This document shows, piece after piece, positions 26,933-34,228 of a DNA stretch of 64,000 bases. The notes under the pieces were generated by a model, which did not search any database, was not told where the DNA came from, and saw only the letters and a list, made by a program, of their open reading frames with translations. The translations under genes were made by a program, and so were the position numbers. Numbering within the stretch: the stretch's first letter is position 1; every line of letters starts with the position of its first letter. Source of the stretch: Bradyrhizobium elkanii USDA 76 (GTDB lineage Bacteria > Pseudomonadota > Alphaproteobacteria > Rhizobiales > Xanthobacteraceae). The stretch is taken from contig NZ_CP066356.1 of NCBI RefSeq assembly GCF_023278185.1, positions 6,254,001-6,318,000 of the forward strand. The letters run 5' to 3'.

Positions 26933-28345
26933 TCATCCGGGAAACTCCGGGGGAGGAAACTCCGGAGGATGGCTGCCGAGCGGCATGGCCGGACGGGACC
27001 AATGGGCCGGGGTCCGCGACAGAACCGCCGCGTGGCGGACCGAGCTCAGCGCGCCGAAGCCGGACGGCAGCCGTTCGATGAAGGGCTGCACCGCATCCGC
27101 CTTCAGGTCCTCGGTCGCAAGACCTCCCTCGAGGCGGCCGAGATTCCACAGCCAGCGCCCGGTCTGCGCCAGCGATACCCGGACGTGCCAGCTGCCGCCT
27201 TCGCGGGCCTGGCGGGCCTTCGCCATCATGGCGCCGAACGCCATGAAATATCCGGTGGCGTGGTCGAGCATCTGGGCCGGCAATTCCTTCGGCCCATCGG
27301 TGCCGGCCGCCCGTCCTTCGGCGTGATTGAAGCCGGTCGTGGTCTGCACCAGCGAGTCGAAGCCGCGGCGCTCGGCCCACGGTCCGGCATGACCATAGGC
27401 CGACAGCGTCACATAGACGATCCCGGGATTGATCCGCGCCGCTTCGTCCGGCGAGAAGCCGAGCCGCGCAATCGCCTGCGGACGATAGCCCTGCGAGAGA
27501 ATATCGGCCTGCGCCACGAGACCGCGCATCACGCCCCGCCCCTGCTCGCTCCGCAGCTCGAGGAAGCTCGTGAGCTTGCCGCGGCCGGTGTCGATGGTGA
27601 GCCAGGGGATCGCCGGCAGATCGGGACCGGAGATCAGCAGCACGTCGGCACCATGCGCCGCGAGCGTGCGGCCGGCGACGGGACCGGCGATCACGCGCGA
27701 CAGATCGAGCACACGGATGCCGGCCAGCGGCCGGTTGCCGGCGGGCCACGGCTTCGGCGCGGCCTCGCCGATCTTCTCGATCGAGACCAGCGGCAGCTTT
27801 GCCAGTTCTTTGGCATGCGGCGTCGCCGACCATTCGTCGCGCGAGCGCATCAAGGCGACGACGCCGCCGGCGGCGTAGGCCGCGGTCTCAAACGCCTCGC
27901 CGTCCCATCGCAGCAGCGCGGCCTGGACCTCGTCACGTTCGGCGTTGCAACCCAGCACCTTGCAGACAGCGTCGCGATGATGCGGGAAATTGGTGTGCAG
28001 GCGGACGAAGCGATTGTCTTTGGCACGATAGACGCCGGCGATCTTGTCCCAGGCCGGCGGCGGCGGCTTGTCGTCGACGCGCAAATAGCGCTCGCTGCGG
28101 CATTCGACGACGGCATGGCGGATGTCGACCGCGACCTCTTGCTGCTCGCCGCCGCGGGCCTTCCAGATCTCGACCGCCGCGAGGCCGGCCGCTGCGATCG
28201 GCGCCTGCGCTGCGGCTGCGACCCGAAACGACGACGGCAGCTGCGGCTCGCTGCCGGTCAGCGCGACCGCATCGAGCGCGGCCGGCGCGCCGCCGGCGCC
28301 GGTCCAGACATCGGAAAGGATTTCACGAATGTCCTGCATGCGCAT
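26933..28345 (-). CDS. CoA-transferase, CaiB/BaiF (family III) type, domain-shuffled
   Basis: 470 residues. The signature that normally starts the family (GIRVLDLSRVIAGPVAGRTL) appears at about residue 209. The first ~195 residues look like the C-terminal portion of a CaiB protein (VAVDIRHAVVECRSERYLRV, VRLHTNFPHH, LLRWDGEAFE). So the polypeptide appears as two CaiB-like parts fused in reverse order. The second half includes GRGKLTSFLELR and IVYVTLSAYGHAGPW. Family III enzymes move CoA between carboxylic acids, for example in carnitine or aromatic acid metabolism; substrate here is unknown. The 3' end encodes a short Pro-Glu-Phe repeat tail. Confidence 0.85.
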   Translation of the reverse strand: MRMQDIREILSDVWTGAGGAPAALDAVALTGSEPQLPSSFRVAAAAQAPIAAAGLAAVEIWKARGGEQQEVAVDIRHAVVECRSERYLRVDDKPPPPAWDKIAGVYRAKDNRFVRLHTNFPHHRDAVCKVLGCNAERDEVQAALLRWDGEAFETAAYAAGGVVALMRSRDEWSATPHAKELAKLPLVSIEKIGEAAPKPWPAGNRPLAGIRVLDLSRVIAGPVAGRTLAAHGADVLLISGPDLPAIPWLTIDTGRGKLTSFLELRSEQGRGVMRGLVAQADILSQGYRPQAIARLGFSPDEAARINPGIVYVTLSAYGHAGPWAERRGFDSLVQTTTGFNHAEGRAAGTDGPKELPAQMLDHATGYFMAFGAMMAKARQAREGGSWHVRVSLAQTGRWLWNLGRLEGGLATEDLKADAVQPFIERLPSGFGALSSVRHAAVLSRTPAHWSRPAMPLGSHPPEFPPPEFPG

Positions 28346-28461
28346 ACCCGTTTGCGATTACTCTATGCCCGAGCATGATGACAAAAAGGCGGTGCCCGAT
28401 CCCAACTGTCATTTCCAGCCCTGCCTATATCTAGCTCTGCCTGACCCACACAGGAGTTGCA

Positions 28462-28749
28462 ATGGCTGCCATCGATCCCCTCACCGCCGGCGCTGTCTTC
28501 CTCGCGACCGCAGCGACCGACGCGGTCTATGTCATGTTCACCTCGGCGGTCGTGGCACGCAAGCGCGTGCCGGCGGCGACCTGGAGCAGCGTCTGGTATG
28601 TGCTTTCCTCCTATGCGGTGATCAGCTACACCGAAAACTGGCTCTACGTCGCCTTCGCCGCCCTCGGCTCGTGGGTCGGCGCTTACGCATCGATCACCTT
28701 CCTGCACCGCCCACCCGGCGGACCGCCGGTCGGCGCCGCGGTGGAGTAG
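28462..28749 (+). CDS. Small integral membrane protein of unknown function
   Basis: 95 residues from an ATG with CAGGAG upstream. Three hydrophobic segments: LTAGAVFLATAATDAVYVMF, WYVLSSYAVISY and LYVAFAALGSWVGAYASITF. Short loops carry AVVARKRVPAATW. No known catalytic motif. Divergent from the CoA-transferase gene. Conserved-looking codon use and good ribosome site support that it is real. Confidence 0.75.
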   Translation: MAAIDPLTAGAVFLATAATDAVYVMFTSAVVARKRVPAATWSSVWYVLSSYAVISYTENWLYVAFAALGSWVGAYASITFLHRPPGGPPVGAAVE

Positions 28750-29010
28750 CATGCAGCGGCTGAGGAAGTCATCCGTCGTCGATGCGACGGTGAGACCCGT
28801 CCGATAGCGGCCAATTGTAAGCTGCGTGTCAGCATTCGCGTGTAGGCTGCACGTTCGCATTCGCGCGACATCAGTCGATGAACCGATTGGATGGACGATG
28901 GCGCGTTCGCGCCGCTGGACTCAGAGAACCCATACGCCGCGGCGAATGTTGTAGGCGGGACTCGCCGTTGCAAGAGTGCATAGCAATTTGCTTCGGTGGT
29001 TAAGTCCCAG

Positions 29011-29134
29011 GCGTCGTCCCGGCGAAGGCCGGGACCCATACGCCGCAGCGGATGTGGTGGATGGCACTCGTCGTTCCAGCATCGCGTAACCATTTGCAAC
29101 GGTGGTTATGGGTCCCGGCCTTCGCCAGGACGAC
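29011..29134. repeat. Inverted pair of REP-like units
   Basis: GTCCCGGC-GAAG-GCCGGGAC (29016-29035) is matched by an inverted copy about 75 bases later (GGGTCCCGGCCTTCGCC then GGACGACG, 29110-29133). Together they form a long interrupted palindrome, a BIME-like arrangement; a single unit occurs at 6376-6393. Confidence 0.75.
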
Positions 29135-29232
29135 GATGAGTGTGTGGCGCGGTATGTGAGTCATGCTTCCGCGTTCTCGCGACATGTTTTGTCCGAGCTT
29201 TGCATCTCGTTCCGCCCTCTCTTGAACAGAGG

Positions 29233-29340
29233 GCGCAGGGAAAGCCGGGTGCCGATCGCACCCATGGGCCCCGAGCAATAGGTAGAAAGCTCGGGGGTAG
29301 GACCACAGGTGTAACCGGAGCAATCCGGCTTTCCCTGCGC
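29233..29340. repeat. Branched palindromic element (possible structured RNA)
   Basis: A perfect 16-bp outer stem, GCGCAGGGAAAGCCGG (29233-29248) with CCGGCTTTCCCTGCGC (29325-29340), encloses at least two further hairpins: GGGTGC-CGATC-GCACCC and CCCCGAGC-N12-GCTCGGGG. The fold is a multi-branch junction on either strand. Whether it works as RNA or as a DNA repeat is unknown. Confidence 0.7.
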
Positions 29341-29717
29341 GATGGCTTACGACTTATACGTGCTCTCCCCGGCGAGACTGGGCTTTGTTGTCACCGTCTT
29401 CGCAACGCGCGTCGCGCAATGCGAAAAGACACCTACCACTAGGGCGTCAGGCCTGCACGATTTCGCCGTCCACCTTGCGTGCTCTCGTCAGTACCACGCG
29501 CAGCGTCCACCGCATCTCGACCCACGTTCGTGACGACCGCGAAGCGCCTCTCGATCGGGTGAGACGGACGAACCATATACTAAGCTGCACTTCTGATAAA
29601 GCGAAAAATTTTCGCGAGCGAGGCTTGACAGGTTTTTGCTGAGTTGCCCGTCGGGTTGTTTTGTCGCAGTACGCCGGATCACCGCGATATCAATCTCGGA
29701 GATCACCCCACGCCCGC

Positions 29718-30284
29718 TCATTCCTGCTTCGCAAGCGCTGCGCGTATGAACAGCGGCTCGGAGATTTCCAGCGGCGTCAGTGGTGCCCCCGCCTTCGAGA
29801 ACCGGCGCCAGTACGCGAGGCTTCCGGCGACATCGACATGCATGATCTCAAGCTTGAGATCATCCGGGTCGGAGAAGAAGAAAGCATAGTAGCCAGGCTC
29901 ATAGTCATACTCGGCTGGCGGATCGAGGATCTGCACGCCGCGCGCCAGCAGGAAGTCGTGGAAGCCATCGACCTCGGCGCGCGAACCGACGTTCCAGGCA
30001 AGATGGTGGAAGCCCGCCGAATAACGATCATGCGCCTTGTTCGGACTGTCCGGATTGGCGACGCTCATGATGAACCAGTGCAGCGTACCGTGCGGCGCCC
30101 AACTCGCCCAAGCGAGACGCGTCCGGCTCTCCTCCACGAGCAGATAGCCCAGCCGCTCCATGACCGGATGATAGAAGGCTTTCGCGCGCGCAATGTCAGA
30201 CACGGTGAGCCGCAAATGATTGATGGTTCCTGTTCGCTCTGCATGTGGCGTTCCGGGGGCGACGTGCTTGGGATCGGTGCGCAT
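29718..30284 (-). CDS. VOC family (glyoxalase/dioxygenase superfamily) protein
   Basis: 188 residues; ATG with AAGGAG upstream. Metal ligands of the VOC fold are visible: His23 in TINHLRLTV, a His in FHHLAWNV (near residue 101) and Glu in DLKLEIMHV. A two-module beta-alpha-beta-beta-beta layout with YDYEPGYYAFFFSDPD between. Family members include glyoxalases, extradiol dioxygenases and resistance proteins; no subgroup can be assigned. Last gene of a run led by the desulfhydrase-like enzyme and the MFS carrier, so probably part of the same catabolic task. Confidence 0.85.
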   Translation of the reverse strand: MRTDPKHVAPGTPHAERTGTINHLRLTVSDIARAKAFYHPVMERLGYLLVEESRTRLAWASWAPHGTLHWFIMSVANPDSPNKAHDRYSAGFHHLAWNVGSRAEVDGFHDFLLARGVQILDPPAEYDYEPGYYAFFFSDPDDLKLEIMHVDVAGSLAYWRRFSKAGAPLTPLEISEPLFIRAALAKQE

Positions 30285-30351
30285 GGACACACTCCTTGAG
30301 AGATGACCGATCCGCAAGATGCGGATCGCGTAACGAGATCGATGGGCGAGG

Positions 30352-31947
30352 TTAGTCGGCGACGCGGCAACCGGTGCGATCGCGGATGAACAGCAGACCA
30401 ACCACGAAACTCACCACGGCGACGCCGACCGGATACCAGAGCCCGGCATAGGGATCGCCAGTGACCACCACGACGGCGAAGGCGACGAACGGCAGAAAGC
30501 CGCCGAACAAGCCGTTGCCGACATGGAACGGCAGCGACAGCGAGGTGTACCGGATGCGCGCCGGAAACAGCTCGACCAGAAACGCTGCCATCGGCCCATA
30601 GACCATGGTGGCCCACACCATCATCACAGTCAGCAGCAGCGTCGCAGGCACCCAGCGGATCTGCGAGGGATCGGTGGCCTTCGGATATCCGGCTGCGGCG
30701 AGCGCCGCGGCATAGGCGGTGGCGTCGTAGCCCCTGATCTCGGCGACACCGATGCGCACCACCACGCCGGCCGGATCGGTGGTCGGGACGCTGGCATAGG
30801 TGACACCGGCCTTGGAGAGAAAATCCTTGGCGAGATCGCATGACGTTACCGGTTTGGCGAACACATTGACGTTGCAATCGTGCGCTGCGACGGTAACGGG
30901 GCTGTTGCGCTGAGCGGTATCGAGCGCCGGGTTCACCGCAGCGGTCAGCGCATGAAACAGCGGGAAATAGGTGAGCGCCGCGAGCAGGAAGCCGCCGACG
31001 ATCAGCGGCTTGCGGCCGATGCGATCGGATAGCGCGCCAAACAAGATGTAAAGTGGCGTGCCGGCGACGAGTGCAAGCGCGATCAGCAGGTAGGCGTTGA
31101 CATAATCGAGCTTCAACGTCGCGGTGAGGAAGTAGAGCGCATAGAACTGGCCGGTGTACCAGACCACCGCCTGCCCCGCGGTCGCACCGAACAACGCGAC
31201 CAGAATGCGGCTCAGGTTGGTCCAGTTGCCGAAGCTGTCGCGGAACGGCGCGCGCGAGACTGCGCCGGTACGTTTCATCGCCGCAAAAACCGGCGATTCC
31301 TCCAGCCGCAGCCGGATGTAGACGGAGATGCCGAGCAGCGCAACCGAGAGGATGAATGGAATTCGCCAGCCCCAGGCCGCGAACGACGCCGCGTCCATTG
31401 TCTGGCGGCAGACCAGGATGACACCGAGCGACAGCAGAAGACCGACGGTGGACGTGGTTTGGATCCAACTGGTGTGACGGCCGCGCAAGTGATCCGGCGC
31501 ATGCTCGGCGACGTAGATCGCCGCGCCACCGTACTCGCCACCGATCGCAAGCCCTTGCAACAAGCGCAGGCCGACCAGCAGCACCGGCGCCAGCAGGCCG
31601 ACCTCGGCATAGGTCGGCAGGAGGCCCACCGCAGCGGTCGACAGGCCCATAATCAGGATAGTGACGAGGAAAGTGTATTTGCGCCCGACCATATCCCCGA
31701 GGCGGCCAAACACAAGCGCGCCCAGCGGGCGCACGGCGAAGCCCGCACCGAACGTGGCGAGGCTTGCGAGGAAGGCCGCCGTGTCGTTGCCGGGCGGAAA
31801 GAACAGCGCACCGAAAAACACCGCCAGCGCGCCGTATATGTAGAAATCGTACCATTCGAAGATGGTGCCGAGCGATGCGGCGGTGATAACCAGCCGCCGC
31901 GACGCTGCAGCCTCCGGCACGACATCGTTGTCCGTCATGGTGACCAT
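30352..31947 (-). CDS. MFS transporter, metabolite:H+ symporter type, with extra soluble insert
   Basis: 531 residues, about 90 more than usual. Typical MHS sequence: GTIFEWYDFYIYGALAVFF in TM1, FGRLGDMVGRKYTFL between TM2 and 3, and LQGLAIGGEYGGAAIYVAEH. An insert at about residues 335-430 (NPALDTAQRNSPVTVAAHDC onward to DPSQIRW) contains two Cys and alpha/beta-like segments and would sit outside the membrane between TM helices of the C-terminal half. The ATG has GGGAGGG upstream. It likely imports the substrate used by the neighbouring desulfhydrase-like enzyme, 12 bp upstream. Confidence 0.9.
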   Translation of the reverse strand: MVTMTDNDVVPEAAASRRLVITAASLGTIFEWYDFYIYGALAVFFGALFFPPGNDTAAFLASLATFGAGFAVRPLGALVFGRLGDMVGRKYTFLVTILIMGLSTAAVGLLPTYAEVGLLAPVLLVGLRLLQGLAIGGEYGGAAIYVAEHAPDHLRGRHTSWIQTTSTVGLLLSLGVILVCRQTMDAASFAAWGWRIPFILSVALLGISVYIRLRLEESPVFAAMKRTGAVSRAPFRDSFGNWTNLSRILVALFGATAGQAVVWYTGQFYALYFLTATLKLDYVNAYLLIALALVAGTPLYILFGALSDRIGRKPLIVGGFLLAALTYFPLFHALTAAVNPALDTAQRNSPVTVAAHDCNVNVFAKPVTSCDLAKDFLSKAGVTYASVPTTDPAGVVVRIGVAEIRGYDATAYAAALAAAGYPKATDPSQIRWVPATLLLTVMMVWATMVYGPMAAFLVELFPARIRYTSLSLPFHVGNGLFGGFLPFVAFAVVVVTGDPYAGLWYPVGVAVVSFVVGLLFIRDRTGCRVAD

Positions 31948-31959
31948 GTTGTCCCTCCC

Positions 31960-33003
31960 CTATGATGCGAAGTCGTCGGCATAGGCGCCGAGCGCCTGCG
32001 CCCCGCCCGTGTGCAAGAACACGACGTGCTGACCGCGCCGAAACCGACCCGCGCGGATCAGCGCGATCAAACCCGCCATCGCCTTGCCGCTGTAGACGGG
32101 ATCAAGCAGCAGTCCCTCGGTCTCGGCGGCAATGCGAATGGCAGCGATCGTCTCGGCCGCTGGCCGGCCATAGCCCGGACCGACAAAGCGGTCGTCCACC
32201 GCGACCGCGGCATCCACCGCGTGCAGGTCGCTGATGCCGATCCGCGCGGCTGCCGCGCGTAGCGCCTGCAGCACCCGCCCTCGTTGGCGCTCCACCGGCG
32301 CACCGACCGAGATGCCAAGCACATCGAGCGCAGCGCCAGCCATCCGCGTGGCGAGCAACAGCCCCGCCTGCGTGCCGCCACTGCCTGTGGCATGCACGAC
32401 CGTGGTCGCGTTGACGCCGAGGGTGCCAAGCTGGGCCAGCAGCTCCAGGCCGCCGGCGACATAGCCAAGCGTGCCTACGGCGTTGGACCCGCCCACGGGT
32501 ATGACACAAGGTCGCCGCCCTTGCGCGCGCTCTTCCTCGGCGATGCGAGCCAGCACTGGTGCGCTCTCGACATCGCCGGCGCGGCGGATCTCGGCGCGAA
32601 GCAGGCGATCGAGCAGCAGATTGCCGTTGTTCTGGTAAGCATCGCCGCGCCCTGTGACGGTCTCGGTGAGCAGCAGGATCGTGCGCAGACCGAAGCGCGC
32701 CGCGGCGGCCGCGACCTGCCGCGCATGATTGGACTGAACCGCGCCGGCTGTGATCACCGTATCGGCAGCATCCGCCAGCGCCTCACCAACGAGAAATTCG
32801 AGCTTGCGCGCCTTGTTGCCGCCGCCGGCCAGGCCGGTGCAGTCATCGCGCTTCACCCACACCGTGGGTCCGTCAAGGGCGTGGGAAAGCCGATCGAGCC
32901 GTTCCAGCGCGGTGGGCGCGTGAACGATGGCGACCCGCGGATGCGGAGCAAGCCAGCGTGCCGCCACTCCCCGATCATCCGCTTGCCGCGGTAGCTCACC
33001 CAT
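31960..33003 (-). CDS. PLP-dependent D-cysteine desulfhydrase / cysteate sulfo-lyase-like enzyme
   Basis: 347 residues, fold-type II PLP enzyme of the ACC-deaminase/D-cysteine desulfhydrase group. Schiff-base Lys64 lies in GGGNKARKLEF, followed by AVQSNHARQVAAAAA (phosphate/carboxylate site) and the glycine loop TGSGGTQAG. PHPRVAIVHAPTALERLDRL at the N-terminus is closer to DcyD than to true ACC deaminase. Candidate reactions are beta-elimination from D-cysteine or from L-cysteate (CuyA type). It opens the operon with the MFS and VOC genes, under a divergent LysR gene. Confidence 0.87.
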   Translation of the reverse strand: MGELPRQADDRGVAARWLAPHPRVAIVHAPTALERLDRLSHALDGPTVWVKRDDCTGLAGGGNKARKLEFLVGEALADAADTVITAGAVQSNHARQVAAAAARFGLRTILLLTETVTGRGDAYQNNGNLLLDRLLRAEIRRAGDVESAPVLARIAEEERAQGRRPCVIPVGGSNAVGTLGYVAGGLELLAQLGTLGVNATTVVHATGSGGTQAGLLLATRMAGAALDVLGISVGAPVERQRGRVLQALRAAAARIGISDLHAVDAAVAVDDRFVGPGYGRPAAETIAAIRIAAETEGLLLDPVYSGKAMAGLIALIRAGRFRRGQHVVFLHTGGAQALGAYADDFAS

Positions 33004-33100
33004 CGTCCATCCCGATGTATTTGCTGCAATCGATCGGCAGCCATTGTTTGGCGACGGAAGGGACGCTACATTTCGACCTCTGATTAGTGAAACGAGTTAT

Positions 33101-33120
33101 TTCGATGGAAACCCATCGGA
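33101..33120. promoter_or_regulatory. Candidate LysR operator
   Basis: TTCGATGG-AAAC-CCATCGGA is an inverted repeat 19 bases before the LysR ATG in the 135-bp divergent region. The same half-site TTCGATGG/CCATCGAA occurs beside the other LysR gene at 45215-45242. Confidence 0.5.
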
Positions 33121-33138
33121 ATTATAGATGGATCGGCC

Positions 33139-34038
33139 ATGAATCTCGATCTCGAGCTGGTGCGCACCTTTCTCGCGGTGATTGAGCAGGGCGGCTTCAC
33201 GCGCGCTGCCGGTCGGCTGCACAAGACGCAGTCCACGATCAGCCTGCACATCCGTCGCCTGGAGGAGATCGTCGGGCGGCCGTTGTTCGACCGTCAGGGC
33301 CGTGGCGTCGCCCTGACCGAACAGGGCGAGGTGCTGCGAACCTACGCGGAAGCGTTGCTCGAGTTGAACGACGAAGCACTGTTGAAGCTGCGGCGACCGC
33401 CGGTGACCGGCACGGTGCGGCTCGGACTGCCGGAGGATTTCGCCACGCGCCATTTGCCGCTGGTGCTGCGCCGTTTCACTGCCGCGCATCCCGCGATTCG
33501 CCTTGAGGTGCGCAGCGCGCTGACGGCAGAACTGATGCGGGATCTCGGCAACGGCGATCTCGATATCGTGCTGGCGCGCCGTGAATTCGAGGCGACTGAC
33601 GGCGATGCGCTGTGGCGCGAGCCGCTCGTTTGGGTGGGTGCACGCGGCCGCGCTTTCGCGGCAGATCCGCTGCCGCTGGTGATGTTTCCGCATGGTTGCG
33701 TCTATCGTCCCGAGGTCCTGCGGCGGATGCGCGCCTGCGCGCGACCGTGGGAGATCGTCTACACCAGCACCAGCCTCGCGGGCGTGCAGGCAGCGGTCTC
33801 CGCCGGCATTGGCATCACCGCCTTGGCGGAAAGCACCGTGCTGCCTGAGTTCGAAATTCTAGGCGCGGCCGACGGGCTGCCCGCGCTGCCGGACACCGAG
33901 ATCGCGCTCTATGCCGGGGCCACGCGCAGCGAAGCCGCGCGCTATCTCGGAACCTATCTTTCGGACTCGGTGCAGAACCTCGCGCCGCCAGCGCGAGGAG
34001 ACAGCTTGCGTGATGCACCCGTGAGAATCGCGCACTGA
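33139..34038 (+). CDS. LysR family transcriptional regulator
   Basis: 299 residues. The N-terminal winged helix is LVRTFLAVIEQGGFTRAAGR, then TQSTISLHIRRLEEIVGRPL and FDRQGRGVALTEQGEVL. The C-terminal effector domain starts near residue 90 (GTVRLGLPEDFATRHL). Divergently arranged with the desulfhydrase-like gene across 135 bp, the classic layout for control of that operon plus autoregulation. Effector is likely the substrate or a sulfur compound, by inference. Confidence 0.93.
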   Translation: MNLDLELVRTFLAVIEQGGFTRAAGRLHKTQSTISLHIRRLEEIVGRPLFDRQGRGVALTEQGEVLRTYAEALLELNDEALLKLRRPPVTGTVRLGLPEDFATRHLPLVLRRFTAAHPAIRLEVRSALTAELMRDLGNGDLDIVLARREFEATDGDALWREPLVWVGARGRAFAADPLPLVMFPHGCVYRPEVLRRMRACARPWEIVYTSTSLAGVQAAVSAGIGITALAESTVLPEFEILGAADGLPALPDTEIALYAGATRSEAARYLGTYLSDSVQNLAPPARGDSLRDAPVRIAH

Positions 34039-34228
34039 TGCAGCGACGATAAACGGTGGTCGGCCGCATGCTCCGGCACACCGCACAATGCGCCCTACTC
34101 TTATTTGCGCGCCTCGAATGATGCACGGCCCCGCTGGCAGTCGCGCGGAGAAAGCCGGGCCGTCGCCCTTCGAGACGGCCGCTCCGCGGCCTCCTCAGGG
34201 TAACGGTGAGAGAGCCGTCGCACGCGGT

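Larger units (their letters stand above)
28750..29717. other. Gene-free repeat-rich stretch
   Basis: Almost 1 kb without a convincing gene. It holds degraded repeats near 28800-29000, a REP pair (29016-29130), a branched palindromic element (29233-29340) and, near 29600-29640, an AT-rich hairpin GCGAAAAATTTTCGC followed by a TTGACA box. A 100-codon plus-strand open frame over the branched element follows the palindrome rather than protein constraints. I recall similar sequence as a dispersed element in Bradyrhizobium, but only one copy lies in this window. Confidence 0.6.

Noticed and set aside
29140-29442. 100-codon plus-strand open frame over the branched palindrome
   Set aside because: Codons track the inverted repeats; both strands are palindromic, so protein coding is unlikely.
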